The notes beneath the pieces are model-generated. The model did no database searches. It had not been told where the DNA came from and saw nothing but the letters and a program-made list of their open reading frames with translations. A DNA stretch of 64,000 bases from Acidobacteriota bacterium (GTDB lineage: Bacteria > Acidobacteriota > Polarisedimenticolia > J045), in NCBI GenBank assembly GCA_030949985.1, contig JAUZRX010000004.1, positions 31,600 through 95,599 of the forward strand, written 5' to 3'. The position numbers and the translations under genes are program-made. Position 1 is the first letter of the stretch, and every line of letters starts with the position of its first letter. Shown piece by piece: positions 45,070-53,561 of this stretch.

Positions 45070-46462
45070 GCCGCCACCCTCCGTCGCACCGCCGAGCGCG
45101 ACCGCGGGCCTCGAGAAGCAGGAGGTGGGCGAGCGCCTGGGGCTCGATCAGGCTCCACGCGGCCCGGGGAGCGTCCCGGTAGGCCGCGTCGGCCACTTCA
45201 CGCAGGCTGCGCGGGGCGGCCTGCAGCGCTCGCTCCACCAGACGCTCTCGCTCCAGGCGGTGGCGCTGGAAGCCCTCGAGAGCCCGCCCGGGAAGCGGAG
45301 GACCGTGGGCGGGAAACAGCCAGCGAGGTGCGAGAGCGGCGACCCGGACCAGGGATTCGAGGTAGCGGGCCATGTCTCCGCCGTCGGCAGGATCGATCAG
45401 GATCGTCGACAGACTGCTGACCAGGTCTCCGCAGATCACCGCCGAACGGGCCGGGCAGTGAAAGACCAGGTGCCCGGGAGCATGACCGGGGGTGGCGATC
45501 ACCCTGAGATCGACGCCGCCGAGATCGATCCCCTCACCGTCGGCCAGGCTGCGGGTGGGCACCCAACGCGGCAGATCGATGCGCTCGAGGGTCGACGGAT
45601 GGGCCCACACGCCCCGTCCCCAGCGCTCGGCGGCCCAGGCCGCGCCGCCGGCATGATCCGGGTGGTGATGGGTCAGCACCACCGCCGCGAGGGTCGCGCC
45701 ATCGGCGCGCCGACGCTGCACCACGTTCTCGAGGCGGGCCAGTTGGGCGGGATCATCGCTGCCGGGATCGATGAGCACGAAGCGCGTGGCCCCGGGCATC
45801 CAGGCGTTGGTGTGAGTCGCCGGCGGCAGGGTACGGCTCTCGAGGGGGTAGCACCAGACGCCGGGAACGAATTCGATCCGGTGGCAGGCCTCCTGGCGCC
45901 GACAGGCCCGGGCCACGTTCTCGGCCAGCCGCGCCGGATCGTCGTCGCCGCCGCATGCGAGCACCTCGAGCAGGGGTGGCAGGATCGGCGGGACGATGAC
46001 GCGGCCGCGACGCCACTCGGCCAGCAGCTCCCGGGCCCCGACCATGCGGAGCGCCTCGATCTCTTCGGGAATCGGCGGCGTGCGGGGCGGCCGCCAGTCC
46101 TCCGGAGCGCAGGCGAGAAAGAAGCGCGTGCGGTAACGCAGAGGATAGAGCGGCGGCGTGATCAGCATCCCCGCGTCGAACCAGGAGGCCTCTTCGAGTG
46201 CCAGCCCCGTCTCTTCCTCCAGTTCACGGGCGGCACAGCGCAGGTGCGCATCGCCGGGACCCGAAGCGTCGATGGACTCGAGACGCCCGCCGAGAAAGGC
46301 CCAGTTACCCGGCAGGAAGCGCGAACGCCGTGAGCGCAACCCCACCAGCACCTCCCACGCGCCCTCCCGGCGCCGTACGACGATCGCGACGGCGCTTTCC
46401 CGGGGCTCGGGACAGGTCGCGGGACCGGGCTGTGCTGGACGCCGCTCCATGTCCGGCAGCAT
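45059..46462 (-). CDS. NUDIX hydrolase-metallo-beta-lactamase fusion protein
   Basis: This 467-residue protein has a NUDIX domain at ~15-200 with the box ending RELEEETG, and a metallo-beta-lactamase domain at ~205-450 with the THHHPDH zinc motif, a further GHAPGHL and PAHG. LACTB2-like hydrolases and NUDIX enzymes each act on nucleotides or acyl-CoA-like substrates; the fusion's substrate is unknown. The start is an ATG at 46462 with an AGG-rich site; a second ATG at 46450 is less well placed. It overlaps the addB gene by 11 bases, which suggests an operon, and is divergent from sppA. Confidence 0.8.
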   Translation of the reverse strand: MLPDMERRPAQPGPATCPEPRESAVAIVVRRREGAWEVLVGLRSRRSRFLPGNWAFLGGRLESIDASGPGDAHLRCAARELEEETGLALEEASWFDAGMLITPPLYPLRYRTRFFLACAPEDWRPPRTPPIPEEIEALRMVGARELLAEWRRGRVIVPPILPPLLEVLACGGDDDPARLAENVARACRRQEACHRIEFVPGVWCYPLESRTLPPATHTNAWMPGATRFVLIDPGSDDPAQLARLENVVQRRRADGATLAAVVLTHHHPDHAGGAAWAAERWGRGVWAHPSTLERIDLPRWVPTRSLADGEGIDLGGVDLRVIATPGHAPGHLVFHCPARSAVICGDLVSSLSTILIDPADGGDMARYLESLVRVAALAPRWLFPAHGPPLPGRALEGFQRHRLERERLVERALQAAPRSLREVADAAYRDAPRAAWSLIEPQALAHLLLLEARGRARRCDGGWRRGD

Positions 46463-46591
46463 AGCAGCGCCTGCCCCCCGGGCACCCCCGTCCATTCGCC
46501 TCACCAGCGGCACCGCTCGACTTTTCACGAGTCCCGCGGGGGGCCGAAGCCGAGACGCCGGCACTAGAGTGAAGGGCGGAGGATGCGAGAC

Positions 46592-48364
46592 ATGAGGAAA
46601 CTCACTGGATTCCTGGCCGTCGTCGGTGGACTGGCCCTCGTGCTGATGGTGCTCGGCGGACTCTTCGCCCTGGTCGGCGCCCTCGGCAAACCCGGCGTTC
46701 CCGCCGTCACGGTCCTCGAACTGAACCTCGAGCGCCCCCTGGGCGAAGCCCCCCCGACCGATCCGGTGGCGAAGCTGATGATGAAGAGCACACCCATCCT
46801 GCGCGACCTGCTGGAAGCCATCGAACGGGCCGCCGAAGACGACCGTGTGAAGGGCCTGGTCGCCCGCGTCGGCACGGTACCGATGGGCCTGGCCCAGGTG
46901 CAGGAGTTGCGGGACGCGGTGATCGCCTTCCGCCGGTCCGGCAAGTTCGCCGTGGCCTGGAGCGAAACCTTCGGCGAGGGCGCGGCGGGCAATGGAGCCT
47001 ACTACCTGGCCACGGCTTTCGACGAGATCTGGATGCTGCCCTCGGGCGACGTGGGCCTGACGGGCCTGATCTACGAGTCGCCCTTCGTCAAGGGCACTCT
47101 CGACAAGCTGGGTGTCACCCCGAGGATGGACCAGCGCTACGAATACAAGAACGCGATGAACATCTTCACCGAGACGTCTTTCACCGCCGCCCACAAGGAG
47201 GCGATGCAGCGCCTGGCCGACTCTCAGTTCGACCAGATCGTCCGGGGCATCGCCGAACGCCGGGGCCGGAGCGTCGAGCAGGTGCGGGCGCTGGTCGACA
47301 AGGGACCCTACCTGGGCCGGGAAGCCCTGGACGCCGGACTGGTCGACCGCCTCGGCTACCGGGACGAGGTCTACGCCGCCGCCGAGGCGCGGGCCGGCGA
47401 GAAGGCCGAGTGGCTCTACCCGGAGGCCTACCTCGAGCGGGCCGGCCGGCCCTATCGCAAGGGTGAGACCATCGCCCTGATCTACGGCATCGGCGGCGTG
47501 GCCCGGGGCAAGAGCCGGTTCAACCCCGTCACCGGGGAAGCCACCATGGGATCCGACACGGTCAGCGCGGCCTTCCGCGCCGCCCTGGCCGACAAGAAGG
47601 TCAAGGCGATCGTCTTCCGCGTCGACAGCCCCGGCGGCTCGTACGTGGCCTCGGACGCCATCTGGCGTGAGACGGTGCGGGCCAGGGAAAAGGGCATCCC
47701 CGTGATCGTCACCATGGGCAACGTGGCCGGCTCCGGAGGCTACTTCGTGGCCATGAGCGCCGAGAAGATCATCGCCCAACCATCCACCATCACCGGCTCC
47801 ATCGGGGTGCTCGGGGGCAAGATGCTGACCCGCGACATGTGGACCAAGGTGGGGGTCACCTTCGATGGGGTGAAGACGGCCGCCAACGCCGACATGTACT
47901 CTTCCCATTACGACTACAGCGACTACGGCTGGCAACGGCACCAGCGGTGGCTCGACCGGGTTTACGAAGACTTCACCGCCAAGGTGGCCCGGGGGCGCAA
48001 TCTGCCCCTCGAAGAGGTGCTGAAGATCGCCAAGGGCCGCATCTGGACCGGCGAGGACGCCCTGAAAATCGGCCTCGTCGACGAACTCGGCGGCTACGCC
48101 GAAGCCTTGCGGGCCGCGCGGGAGGCCGCCGGCCTGACCGCCGACGCCGCGATACGGCTGAAGGTCTTCCCCCGGCCGAAGGAGATTTTCGAAAGCCTGC
48201 TGGGCGGCTCGCCTCCCAGCAGCGAACCCGAGGCCGCCCTCGAGGCCGGGGTGCGCACCCTGCGTTCGATTCAGCCCTGGGCCCGCTCCCTCCGGCAAGT
48301 CGGACTCGGCCCCCACCCCGGCGTGCTGAGCATGCCCCCCATGGTGACGGCCGGCGTGCGCTAG
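46592..48364 (+). CDS. sppA: Signal peptide peptidase SppA, 67-kDa type
   Basis: This 590-residue protein has an N-terminal membrane anchor (~5-32) and two tandem S49 domains. The catalytic dyad is present: K186 in RYEYKNAMNIF (first domain) and S381 in GNVAGSGGYF (second domain), as in E. coli SppA. It cleaves signal peptides left in the membrane after secretion. GGAGG lies 9 bases before the ATG at 46592; the ATG at 46583 is an alternative. It is divergent from the NUDIX-MBL gene. Confidence 0.93.
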   Translation: MRKLTGFLAVVGGLALVLMVLGGLFALVGALGKPGVPAVTVLELNLERPLGEAPPTDPVAKLMMKSTPILRDLLEAIERAAEDDRVKGLVARVGTVPMGLAQVQELRDAVIAFRRSGKFAVAWSETFGEGAAGNGAYYLATAFDEIWMLPSGDVGLTGLIYESPFVKGTLDKLGVTPRMDQRYEYKNAMNIFTETSFTAAHKEAMQRLADSQFDQIVRGIAERRGRSVEQVRALVDKGPYLGREALDAGLVDRLGYRDEVYAAAEARAGEKAEWLYPEAYLERAGRPYRKGETIALIYGIGGVARGKSRFNPVTGEATMGSDTVSAAFRAALADKKVKAIVFRVDSPGGSYVASDAIWRETVRAREKGIPVIVTMGNVAGSGGYFVAMSAEKIIAQPSTITGSIGVLGGKMLTRDMWTKVGVTFDGVKTAANADMYSSHYDYSDYGWQRHQRWLDRVYEDFTAKVARGRNLPLEEVLKIAKGRIWTGEDALKIGLVDELGGYAEALRAAREAAGLTADAAIRLKVFPRPKEIFESLLGGSPPSSEPEAALEAGVRTLRSIQPWARSLRQVGLGPHPGVLSMPPMVTAGVR

Positions 48365-48420
48365 CAGCCCGCTGCAACAACCTCCCCAGCGCCCGGGGGC
48401 GGGCTTCCGTTCCCTCGCCG

Positions 48421-49524
48421 TCAGAGCAGGGAGCGCAACGCCGCTTCCAGCCCGCCGGGGGGAAAATGCCGCAGGTGGGGGCGGGCCCAGCGTCCGTCAC
48501 CCACCAGCAGCGCGGCCCGGCGGAGCTGGCGCCGGGAGGGGCGCGTCCCTTCAGGCACGACGAGGATTTTCACGTCGGTCCGCGGATCGAAGTCACGGCG
48601 CGAGGGGCAGGCGATGATTTCCACCTCCGGCACCTGGTCGGCGGCGCACGGCTGAAACGGGGGAGGCAGGCGCAGGCCTTCGCCGTGGATCCGGATCCGC
48701 AGGTCGCCGTCTTCGAGGGCCACCAGGCCGCGACGACAGCGGGTCAGCCGGGCCGCCCGGCGCAGGTACTCCACGTTGCGGCCTTCTCGCCAGCGGCGGG
48801 GCGTGGTGGCATGGGGCGGATGCCAGACGTGGTAGGTGAAGGTCGTCCCGAGGATCGACTCGATCCGCAACCCCGCCTTCTTCAGCCGCAGCCGCAGGTC
48901 GTCGTCCTCACAGCCCCATCCCTCGAAGCGCTCGTCGTAGCCGTTGACCCGCTCGTAGTCCTGCTTCCAGATGGCGATGGTGCCGCCGAAGAGCTTCGGT
49001 CGGGTGGGGTGGCGCAGCAGGTTGTAGAGCCGCGCCTTGCGATGGACTCCCGCCAGGCGGCGCAGTTCGTCCCGCGGCGCGAGCGTGGCGATGCGGCCCG
49101 CCCGCACCAGCTCGTGGCTCACGCGCCGGGACGTGGCCTCGTCGAGCCGGCAACAATCGCCGCCGAAGACGACGCCTGGCCGCCGAACCTGCAAGTGCCG
49201 CCGGAGGTGATCGGGCGGCAAGACCAGGTCACCATCGAGGAAGAGCAGGTACGGGGCGCGCGCCGCCCGAACGCCTTCGTTGCGACACCGGGCGAGTTGG
49301 AAGCCCTGGTGCTCGTGGGTCAGCCAGCGCACGGGAAAGTCCACCGAGCGGGCGAAGTCTTCGACCACCCGCGGTGTTCGATCCCGCGAACCGTCGTCGG
49401 TGACGACCACCTCGAACAGCCCGTCGGCTCCCCGCTGGGAAGCGATGGAGAGCAGGGTCAGCTCGAGGTGTTCCGGCCGCTCGAAGGTGGACACCAGCAG
49501 CGAGAACTCCGGCGTGGCATGCAT
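48421..49524 (-). CDS. Glycosyltransferase, family 2, with galactosyltransferase-like C-terminus
   Basis: This 367-residue protein has an N-terminal GT-A fold: FSLLVSTFERPEHLELTLLS, the VVTDDGSRDRT metal/sugar-nucleotide region and LFLDGDLVLP with a DxD-type motif. The GWGCEDDDLRLRL segment resembles the Glyco_transf_7C catalytic ED motif of chondroitin-type polymerases. It likely adds a sugar to a surface glycan. It is convergent with sppA and upstream of the hpd-hmgA pair. Confidence 0.85.
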   Translation of the reverse strand: MHATPEFSLLVSTFERPEHLELTLLSIASQRGADGLFEVVVTDDGSRDRTPRVVEDFARSVDFPVRWLTHEHQGFQLARCRNEGVRAARAPYLLFLDGDLVLPPDHLRRHLQVRRPGVVFGGDCCRLDEATSRRVSHELVRAGRIATLAPRDELRRLAGVHRKARLYNLLRHPTRPKLFGGTIAIWKQDYERVNGYDERFEGWGCEDDDLRLRLKKAGLRIESILGTTFTYHVWHPPHATTPRRWREGRNVEYLRRAARLTRCRRGLVALEDGDLRIRIHGEGLRLPPPFQPCAADQVPEVEIIACPSRRDFDPRTDVKILVVPEGTRPSRRQLRRAALLVGDGRWARPHLRHFPPGGLEAALRSLL

Positions 49525-49564
49525 CGACTGTGCCTGGGCGGGACCACGGGTCGCCGCCGGAAGA

Positions 49565-50593
49565 TCAAATCACGCCCCGGCGTTCCTGGTCGCGCTCGAT
49601 GGAGCGGAACAGGGCGCCGAAGTTGCCCTCGCCGAAGGAGTAGTGATTCTTGCGCTGGATCATCTCGATGAAGATCGGGCCGATCACGTTGCGCGTGAAG
49701 ATTTGCAGCAAGTAGCCCTCTTCGTCCCCGTCGATCAGCACCCGGTGGTGGCGGATGCGTTCCCGGCTCTCGGTGACACCCGGCACCCGGTCGTAAATCG
49801 TCTCGTAGTACTCGTCCTCGATATCGAGGGTCTCGATACCCGATCCCTCGAGCTTGTCGAGACTGGCCAGCAGATCGTCGGTGAGAAAGGCCAGGTGCTG
49901 GACTCCCGGACCGTTGTACTCCCTGAGGTACTCGTTGATCTGGGACTTGTCCTCGGTGCCCTCGTTGATCGGAATGCAGAACGATCCGTCCGGTGAGCGC
50001 AAGGCGAAGGATTGCAGCCCCGTCTTCGCTCCACGAATATCGAAGTAGCGCACCTCTGTAAAACCGAACACGCCCTTGTAGAAGTCGGACCACTGGCCCA
50101 TGGTTCCCTTGGCCACGTTGTTGGTCAGATGGTCGATCAGCTTGAAGCCCTTGTCTTCCACCCGCGCCGGATCGGCGTGCTCGACGAAGTCCCCGAGCCA
50201 GGAGCGGTCGTCGCCGATCAGCCAGATCAGCGAATCGCCGATCCCGTAGATCGCCCGGGCCCCCGCGTAGAGAGCCGGACCTTCCCAGGCACGCGCACCC
50301 CGTTCGACCGCGATCTTCTGCGCGGCGTCGGCATCCTCCACCCGCCAGCCCATCGAGCAGATCGACGGGCCGTGGAGCTTGCCGAATTCGGCGGCGAACC
50401 CCTCGCTGTCGCGGTTGACCAGGAAGCGGATCTCGTTCTGCTGGTAGAAATCGAGGGGCCGCGAGCGGTGCTGCCGCAATCGCGAAAAGCCGAAGGCCTG
50501 AAACAGCCGGTCGAACATGGCGGGATCGGGACCCGTGAACTCGACGAATTCGATACCCTTGAGGCCTACAGGGTTTTCTGCACTGGGACTCAT
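49565..50593 (-). CDS. hpd: 4-hydroxyphenylpyruvate dioxygenase
   Basis: This 342-residue protein is a VOC-superfamily enzyme that turns 4-hydroxyphenylpyruvate into homogentisate. The 2-His-1-Glu iron ligands are visible: H155 (KLIDHLTNNV), H233 (VQHLAF) and E310 (FIEMIQRKN). The length is normal. It ends just before the glycosyltransferase gene, and hmgA lies immediately upstream on the same strand with a ~40-base gap. The start is an ATG at 50593 with GGGAGAG. Together with HmgA it covers steps 2 and 3 of tyrosine catabolism; fumarylacetoacetase was not seen in the window. Confidence 0.95.
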   Translation of the reverse strand: MSPSAENPVGLKGIEFVEFTGPDPAMFDRLFQAFGFSRLRQHRSRPLDFYQQNEIRFLVNRDSEGFAAEFGKLHGPSICSMGWRVEDADAAQKIAVERGARAWEGPALYAGARAIYGIGDSLIWLIGDDRSWLGDFVEHADPARVEDKGFKLIDHLTNNVAKGTMGQWSDFYKGVFGFTEVRYFDIRGAKTGLQSFALRSPDGSFCIPINEGTEDKSQINEYLREYNGPGVQHLAFLTDDLLASLDKLEGSGIETLDIEDEYYETIYDRVPGVTESRERIRHHRVLIDGDEEGYLLQIFTRNVIGPIFIEMIQRKNHYSFGEGNFGALFRSIERDQERRGVI

Positions 50594-50633
50594 CACACTG
50601 CTCTCCCTTGCCCGCGGGCGGTCGACGACGACG

Positions 50634-51752
50634 CTATCCGCGGGACGACTCCGCCCGCTTCTGCCAGCTCTTCCAGTATTCCTTCCACTCCACCCCGGGG
50701 GCGGGCTCGACGACCTCGAGGGGATGGCGCGTATCGATCATCACTGCCTTCTCTTCCGTGCGGGTCTTGTCCCGGCTGGCCGCCACCGCCTGCTGCTGGG
50801 GCCCGTGGTGAATACCCTGGGGGTGGAAGGTGATCCAACCCGGCTCGATCCCGTCCCGGCTGAAGAACTCGCCGTCATGGTAGAAGATGACTTCATCATA
50901 GTCGATGTTGGAATGGTAGAAGGGCACCTTGAGAGCGCCCGGATCCCCGGTTTCCAGGGGACGCGGCAGGAAGGTGCAAATAACCACGTTGTTAGCCATG
51001 AAGGTCGCATGGGCCGTCGGCGGCAGGTGATAGCGTTCGCTGAGCACGGGCCGAATGTCGCGCACGTTGAGTTGCCAGACGGTGAGATCCCCCTTCCAGC
51101 CCACCACGTCGCAAGGGTTCCACAGATAGAACACCGAGGTCACGCGCCCGCAACGCTGCACTTTCAGCTCCCACTCGTCCCGCGCCTCCTCCGCGGGAGC
51201 CTCCGGGGTGGGTACGCGAATCACGGCGGGATCGAAAAGGGCGTGTTGCCCCAGGATGCCCTTGTCCGGCAGGCCGATCTCGCCCGCGGTCTCGATCACC
51301 AGCAGGTGGGTCTCCGCCGCGGGCAGGAGCCGGTAGACCGTCCCCCGGGGAATCACCAGGTAGTCCCCCTTCTCGTAGTCCAGGGGACCGAAATCGGTCT
51401 CGATCTTCCCGGTTCCCCCGTGCACGAAAAGCACCTCGTCCCCATCGGCGTTGCGGAAGTGGTAGGGCATCGCCTCGCTCAGACGCGCGGTGGAGATCAC
51501 CGCATCCTGGTTGCGCAGCAGGGGCGTGCGGGAGGCCAGGTAGTCACCACCGGCGGCACCGGGGGCCTCCATCGCCCGCAAGGCCCGGGGCCGCAACTCG
51601 CCCTCGATGCGGGTCCAGCCCACGGGGGCGTGGCTCCGGTAGAGGTGGGCGTAGCGGCCGAAGAAACCCTCCCGGGCATACTCCTCCTCGTAGGTCCCCT
51701 CCGGAATGTCCACATGGGCCTGGCGCGTCACTCTTCCTCGGGAAAACAGCAT
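50634..51752 (-). CDS. hmgA: Homogentisate 1,2-dioxygenase
   Basis: This 372-residue protein opens the aromatic ring of homogentisate to maleylacetoacetate. The cupin region keeps the iron-site segments: FYHSNIDYDEVIFY with H280 and E287, and HPQGIHHGP at 310-318 that supplies the remaining His ligand. It is slightly shorter than the ~430-residue proteobacterial form, as is common in other phyla. Transcribed away from the LysR gene and followed by hpd, it should share one promoter with hpd. Confidence 0.9.
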   Translation of the reverse strand: MLFSRGRVTRQAHVDIPEGTYEEEYAREGFFGRYAHLYRSHAPVGWTRIEGELRPRALRAMEAPGAAGGDYLASRTPLLRNQDAVISTARLSEAMPYHFRNADGDEVLFVHGGTGKIETDFGPLDYEKGDYLVIPRGTVYRLLPAAETHLLVIETAGEIGLPDKGILGQHALFDPAVIRVPTPEAPAEEARDEWELKVQRCGRVTSVFYLWNPCDVVGWKGDLTVWQLNVRDIRPVLSERYHLPPTAHATFMANNVVICTFLPRPLETGDPGALKVPFYHSNIDYDEVIFYHDGEFFSRDGIEPGWITFHPQGIHHGPQQQAVAASRDKTRTEEKAVMIDTRHPLEVVEPAPGVEWKEYWKSWQKRAESSRG

Positions 51753-51849
51753 GTCGATTCACTCCCTGGGCGGGCCGACTCGGCCGCCGGAAAAGGAAAG
51801 ACTACGCGGCGCCAAGATTTAAAGAAACAGAGTAAATATGATAGAATGC

Positions 51850-51864
51850 TTCAGAATTTTTGAA
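51850..51864. promoter_or_regulatory. Imperfect palindrome, candidate LysR-type binding site
   Basis: TTCAGAATTTTTGAA has near-symmetric arms (TTCA/TGAA) and the T-N11-A form expected of LysR sites. It lies in the AT-rich 131-base spacer between hmgA and the LysR gene; TATGAT at 51837-51842 could be the -10 element of the LysR gene. Confidence 0.4.
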
Positions 51865-51883
51865 TCTCTAGCCGGTGACCCCC

Positions 51884-52780
51884 ATGCGCATCACCCTCGA
51901 CCAGGTGGAAACCCTCGACGCGATCGAACGCAGCGGCAGCTTCGCGGCGGCGGCCCGGAGCCTCGGGCGCGTACCGTCGGCGGTGACCTACACCATCCGC
52001 ACCCTCGAGCAAGCCCTGGGCATCGCACTCTTCGACCGGCGGGGACACCGGGCCCGCCTGACCTCGAGCGGACGCCGGGTGCTCGAGCTCTCCCGCCGTC
52101 TGCTGCAGGAGGCCGCCGAGGTCGAATCCCTGGCCGCCGCCCTCCGCGAGGGCTGGGAGCCCCGCCTGGCCCTGGTGGTGGACGGGCTCCTGCCCCTCGC
52201 GCCGATCCTCGAGGCCCTCGGGAGCCTCGCCGGTGAGCGCCCGCCGACACGGGTCCGGCTGATGGTGGAATATCTCGGTGGTGTCCGGGAGCGTTTCGAG
52301 GCGGAACGGGCGGAGTTGATGCTCGACCTGGAATACCGCGGTGAGGACACCTGGTCGGCCACGCCCCTGCCACCGGTGGAGATGCGCCTCGTGGCCCGCT
52401 CGGACCACCCCCTGGTCACCCGTGGTCGGACCGTCACGCGCCGAGAACTGGTCGAAGAGGTGGAACTTTCCGTCGCGGACTCTTCCCGCGCCGCCGGAAG
52501 CCGGGCTCACCGCCTCTTCTTCGGCGGCCCCCAGGTCTATTTCTTCTCCGACTTCCACGCCAAGCTCGAGGCGCTGCGCCGGGGCCTGGGTTTCGGCTGG
52601 ATGCCCGAGCACCTGGTCCGGCCCCTGCTCGAGGGCGGTGAGCTGGCGACGGTGGCCTTCGAGGAAGGCGGTCGATTCGCTTTTCACCCCCACCTGGTGC
52701 TCTCTTCGGCGCGACCCGGCAGGGCGACGGCCTTCCTGGCCGCGGCCCTCGAACGGGCCTTCGCCCCGGCGAAAACATAG
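51884..52780 (+). CDS. LysR-family transcriptional regulator
   Basis: This 298-residue protein has an N-terminal winged helix-turn-helix (LDAIERSGSFAAAARSLG, then SAVTYTIRTLEQALGIALFD) and a C-terminal effector-binding domain (~90-298). It lies divergent from hmgA-hpd and most likely controls them in response to a tyrosine-pathway intermediate; that is inference from position. The start is taken at ATG 51884; GTG 51875 is the other option and neither has a good ribosome site. Confidence 0.88.
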   Translation: MRITLDQVETLDAIERSGSFAAAARSLGRVPSAVTYTIRTLEQALGIALFDRRGHRARLTSSGRRVLELSRRLLQEAAEVESLAAALREGWEPRLALVVDGLLPLAPILEALGSLAGERPPTRVRLMVEYLGGVRERFEAERAELMLDLEYRGEDTWSATPLPPVEMRLVARSDHPLVTRGRTVTRRELVEEVELSVADSSRAAGSRAHRLFFGGPQVYFFSDFHAKLEALRRGLGFGWMPEHLVRPLLEGGELATVAFEEGGRFAFHPHLVLSSARPGRATAFLAAALERAFAPAKT

Positions 52781-52876
52781 CGGCCCGCCCTCTTGAACCC
52801 GCCCCCCTCAGGACTCAACTTTTGCAGGGCAAGCGGTCGCCCGCCCACCGCCTGCCCCAACCTCCTGGAGGAGACC

Positions 52877-53536
52877 ATGATCCGTCGACATCTGTTGTTC
52901 GCCCTCGTTCTTCTCGCATGCGCTTCGGCTCCCGCGCTGGCCCTGGGACCCGTGGACGGTGAATTCGGCGTCATCTACTGGCTGAGCGACACCGATATCA
53001 CCGTGGCCGGCGATACCGGCAGTTGGGACTCCGAGGACATCGGTTTCCACGGCCAACTCTGGCTGGCCAAGTGGGGCCTCCGGGCCGGCGTCTACAAGAC
53101 CGACCTGGACATCGGCAACGGCGCCCAGATCACGTACTCCCACCTGGACGTACAGCGCAAGCTCTTCGCTCCCACCGAGAACAACTTTTTCGCCCTCGGC
53201 CTGGGCTGGCAGCAGGTGAAAATCGATACCGACCTGAGCAACACCGCCAGCGGCCTGCGCCTCTCCGCCGAGGCCCGGATCGGCCTGGTGGGCGTGATCT
53301 ACCTCTACGGTGACGGTGCGTACTACATCTCCCTGGGGGACTTCGACACGGAGCTGACCAATCCCGAAGGCTGGGAAGTGGAAGTCGGCATCTCGTACAA
53401 GCCCGCCCCGTTCATCAACTTCCGGGCCGGCTATCGGGCCCACACCCTGGACGTCGACACCCCGGACCTGGGACCCGGTACGGGGGGCAGCATCGAGCCG
53501 TCGGGCCTGATTCTCGGCGCCAGCGTGAACTTCTGA
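52877..53536 (+). CDS. Small outer-membrane beta-barrel protein
   Basis: This 219-residue protein has a signal peptide ending APALALG. The rest alternates polar and hydrophobic residues in about eight strands and ends with a phenylalanine (GASVNF), the outer-membrane C-terminal signature. It resembles OmpW/OmpA-barrel-like porins of small size, but no family can be named. GGAGG lies 6 bases before the ATG at 52877. Confidence 0.75.
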   Translation: MIRRHLLFALVLLACASAPALALGPVDGEFGVIYWLSDTDITVAGDTGSWDSEDIGFHGQLWLAKWGLRAGVYKTDLDIGNGAQITYSHLDVQRKLFAPTENNFFALGLGWQQVKIDTDLSNTASGLRLSAEARIGLVGVIYLYGDGAYYISLGDFDTELTNPEGWEVEVGISYKPAPFINFRAGYRAHTLDVDTPDLGPGTGGSIEPSGLILGASVNF

Positions 53537-53543
53537 GCCGCCG

Positions 53544-53561
53544 GAAGGGCTTTAGCCCTTC
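53544..53561. terminator. Hairpin between two convergent genes
   Basis: GAAGGGC, TTTA, GCCCTTC: a perfect 7-base stem. It covers the stop of the aminotransferase gene and follows the porin-like gene by a few bases. No T-run follows, so it is a weak or bidirectional terminator at best. Confidence 0.4.

Noticed and set aside
37349..45420. Very long open frames antisense to addA (37349-40951) and addB (41764-45420)
   Set aside because: Both overlie well-supported AddA and AddB genes, show no motifs and have low-complexity composition typical of GC-rich antisense frames.
53544..53561. Strong bidirectional terminator
   Set aside because: The stem is only 7 bases and lacks a T-run on either strand, so it is listed only as a weak candidate.
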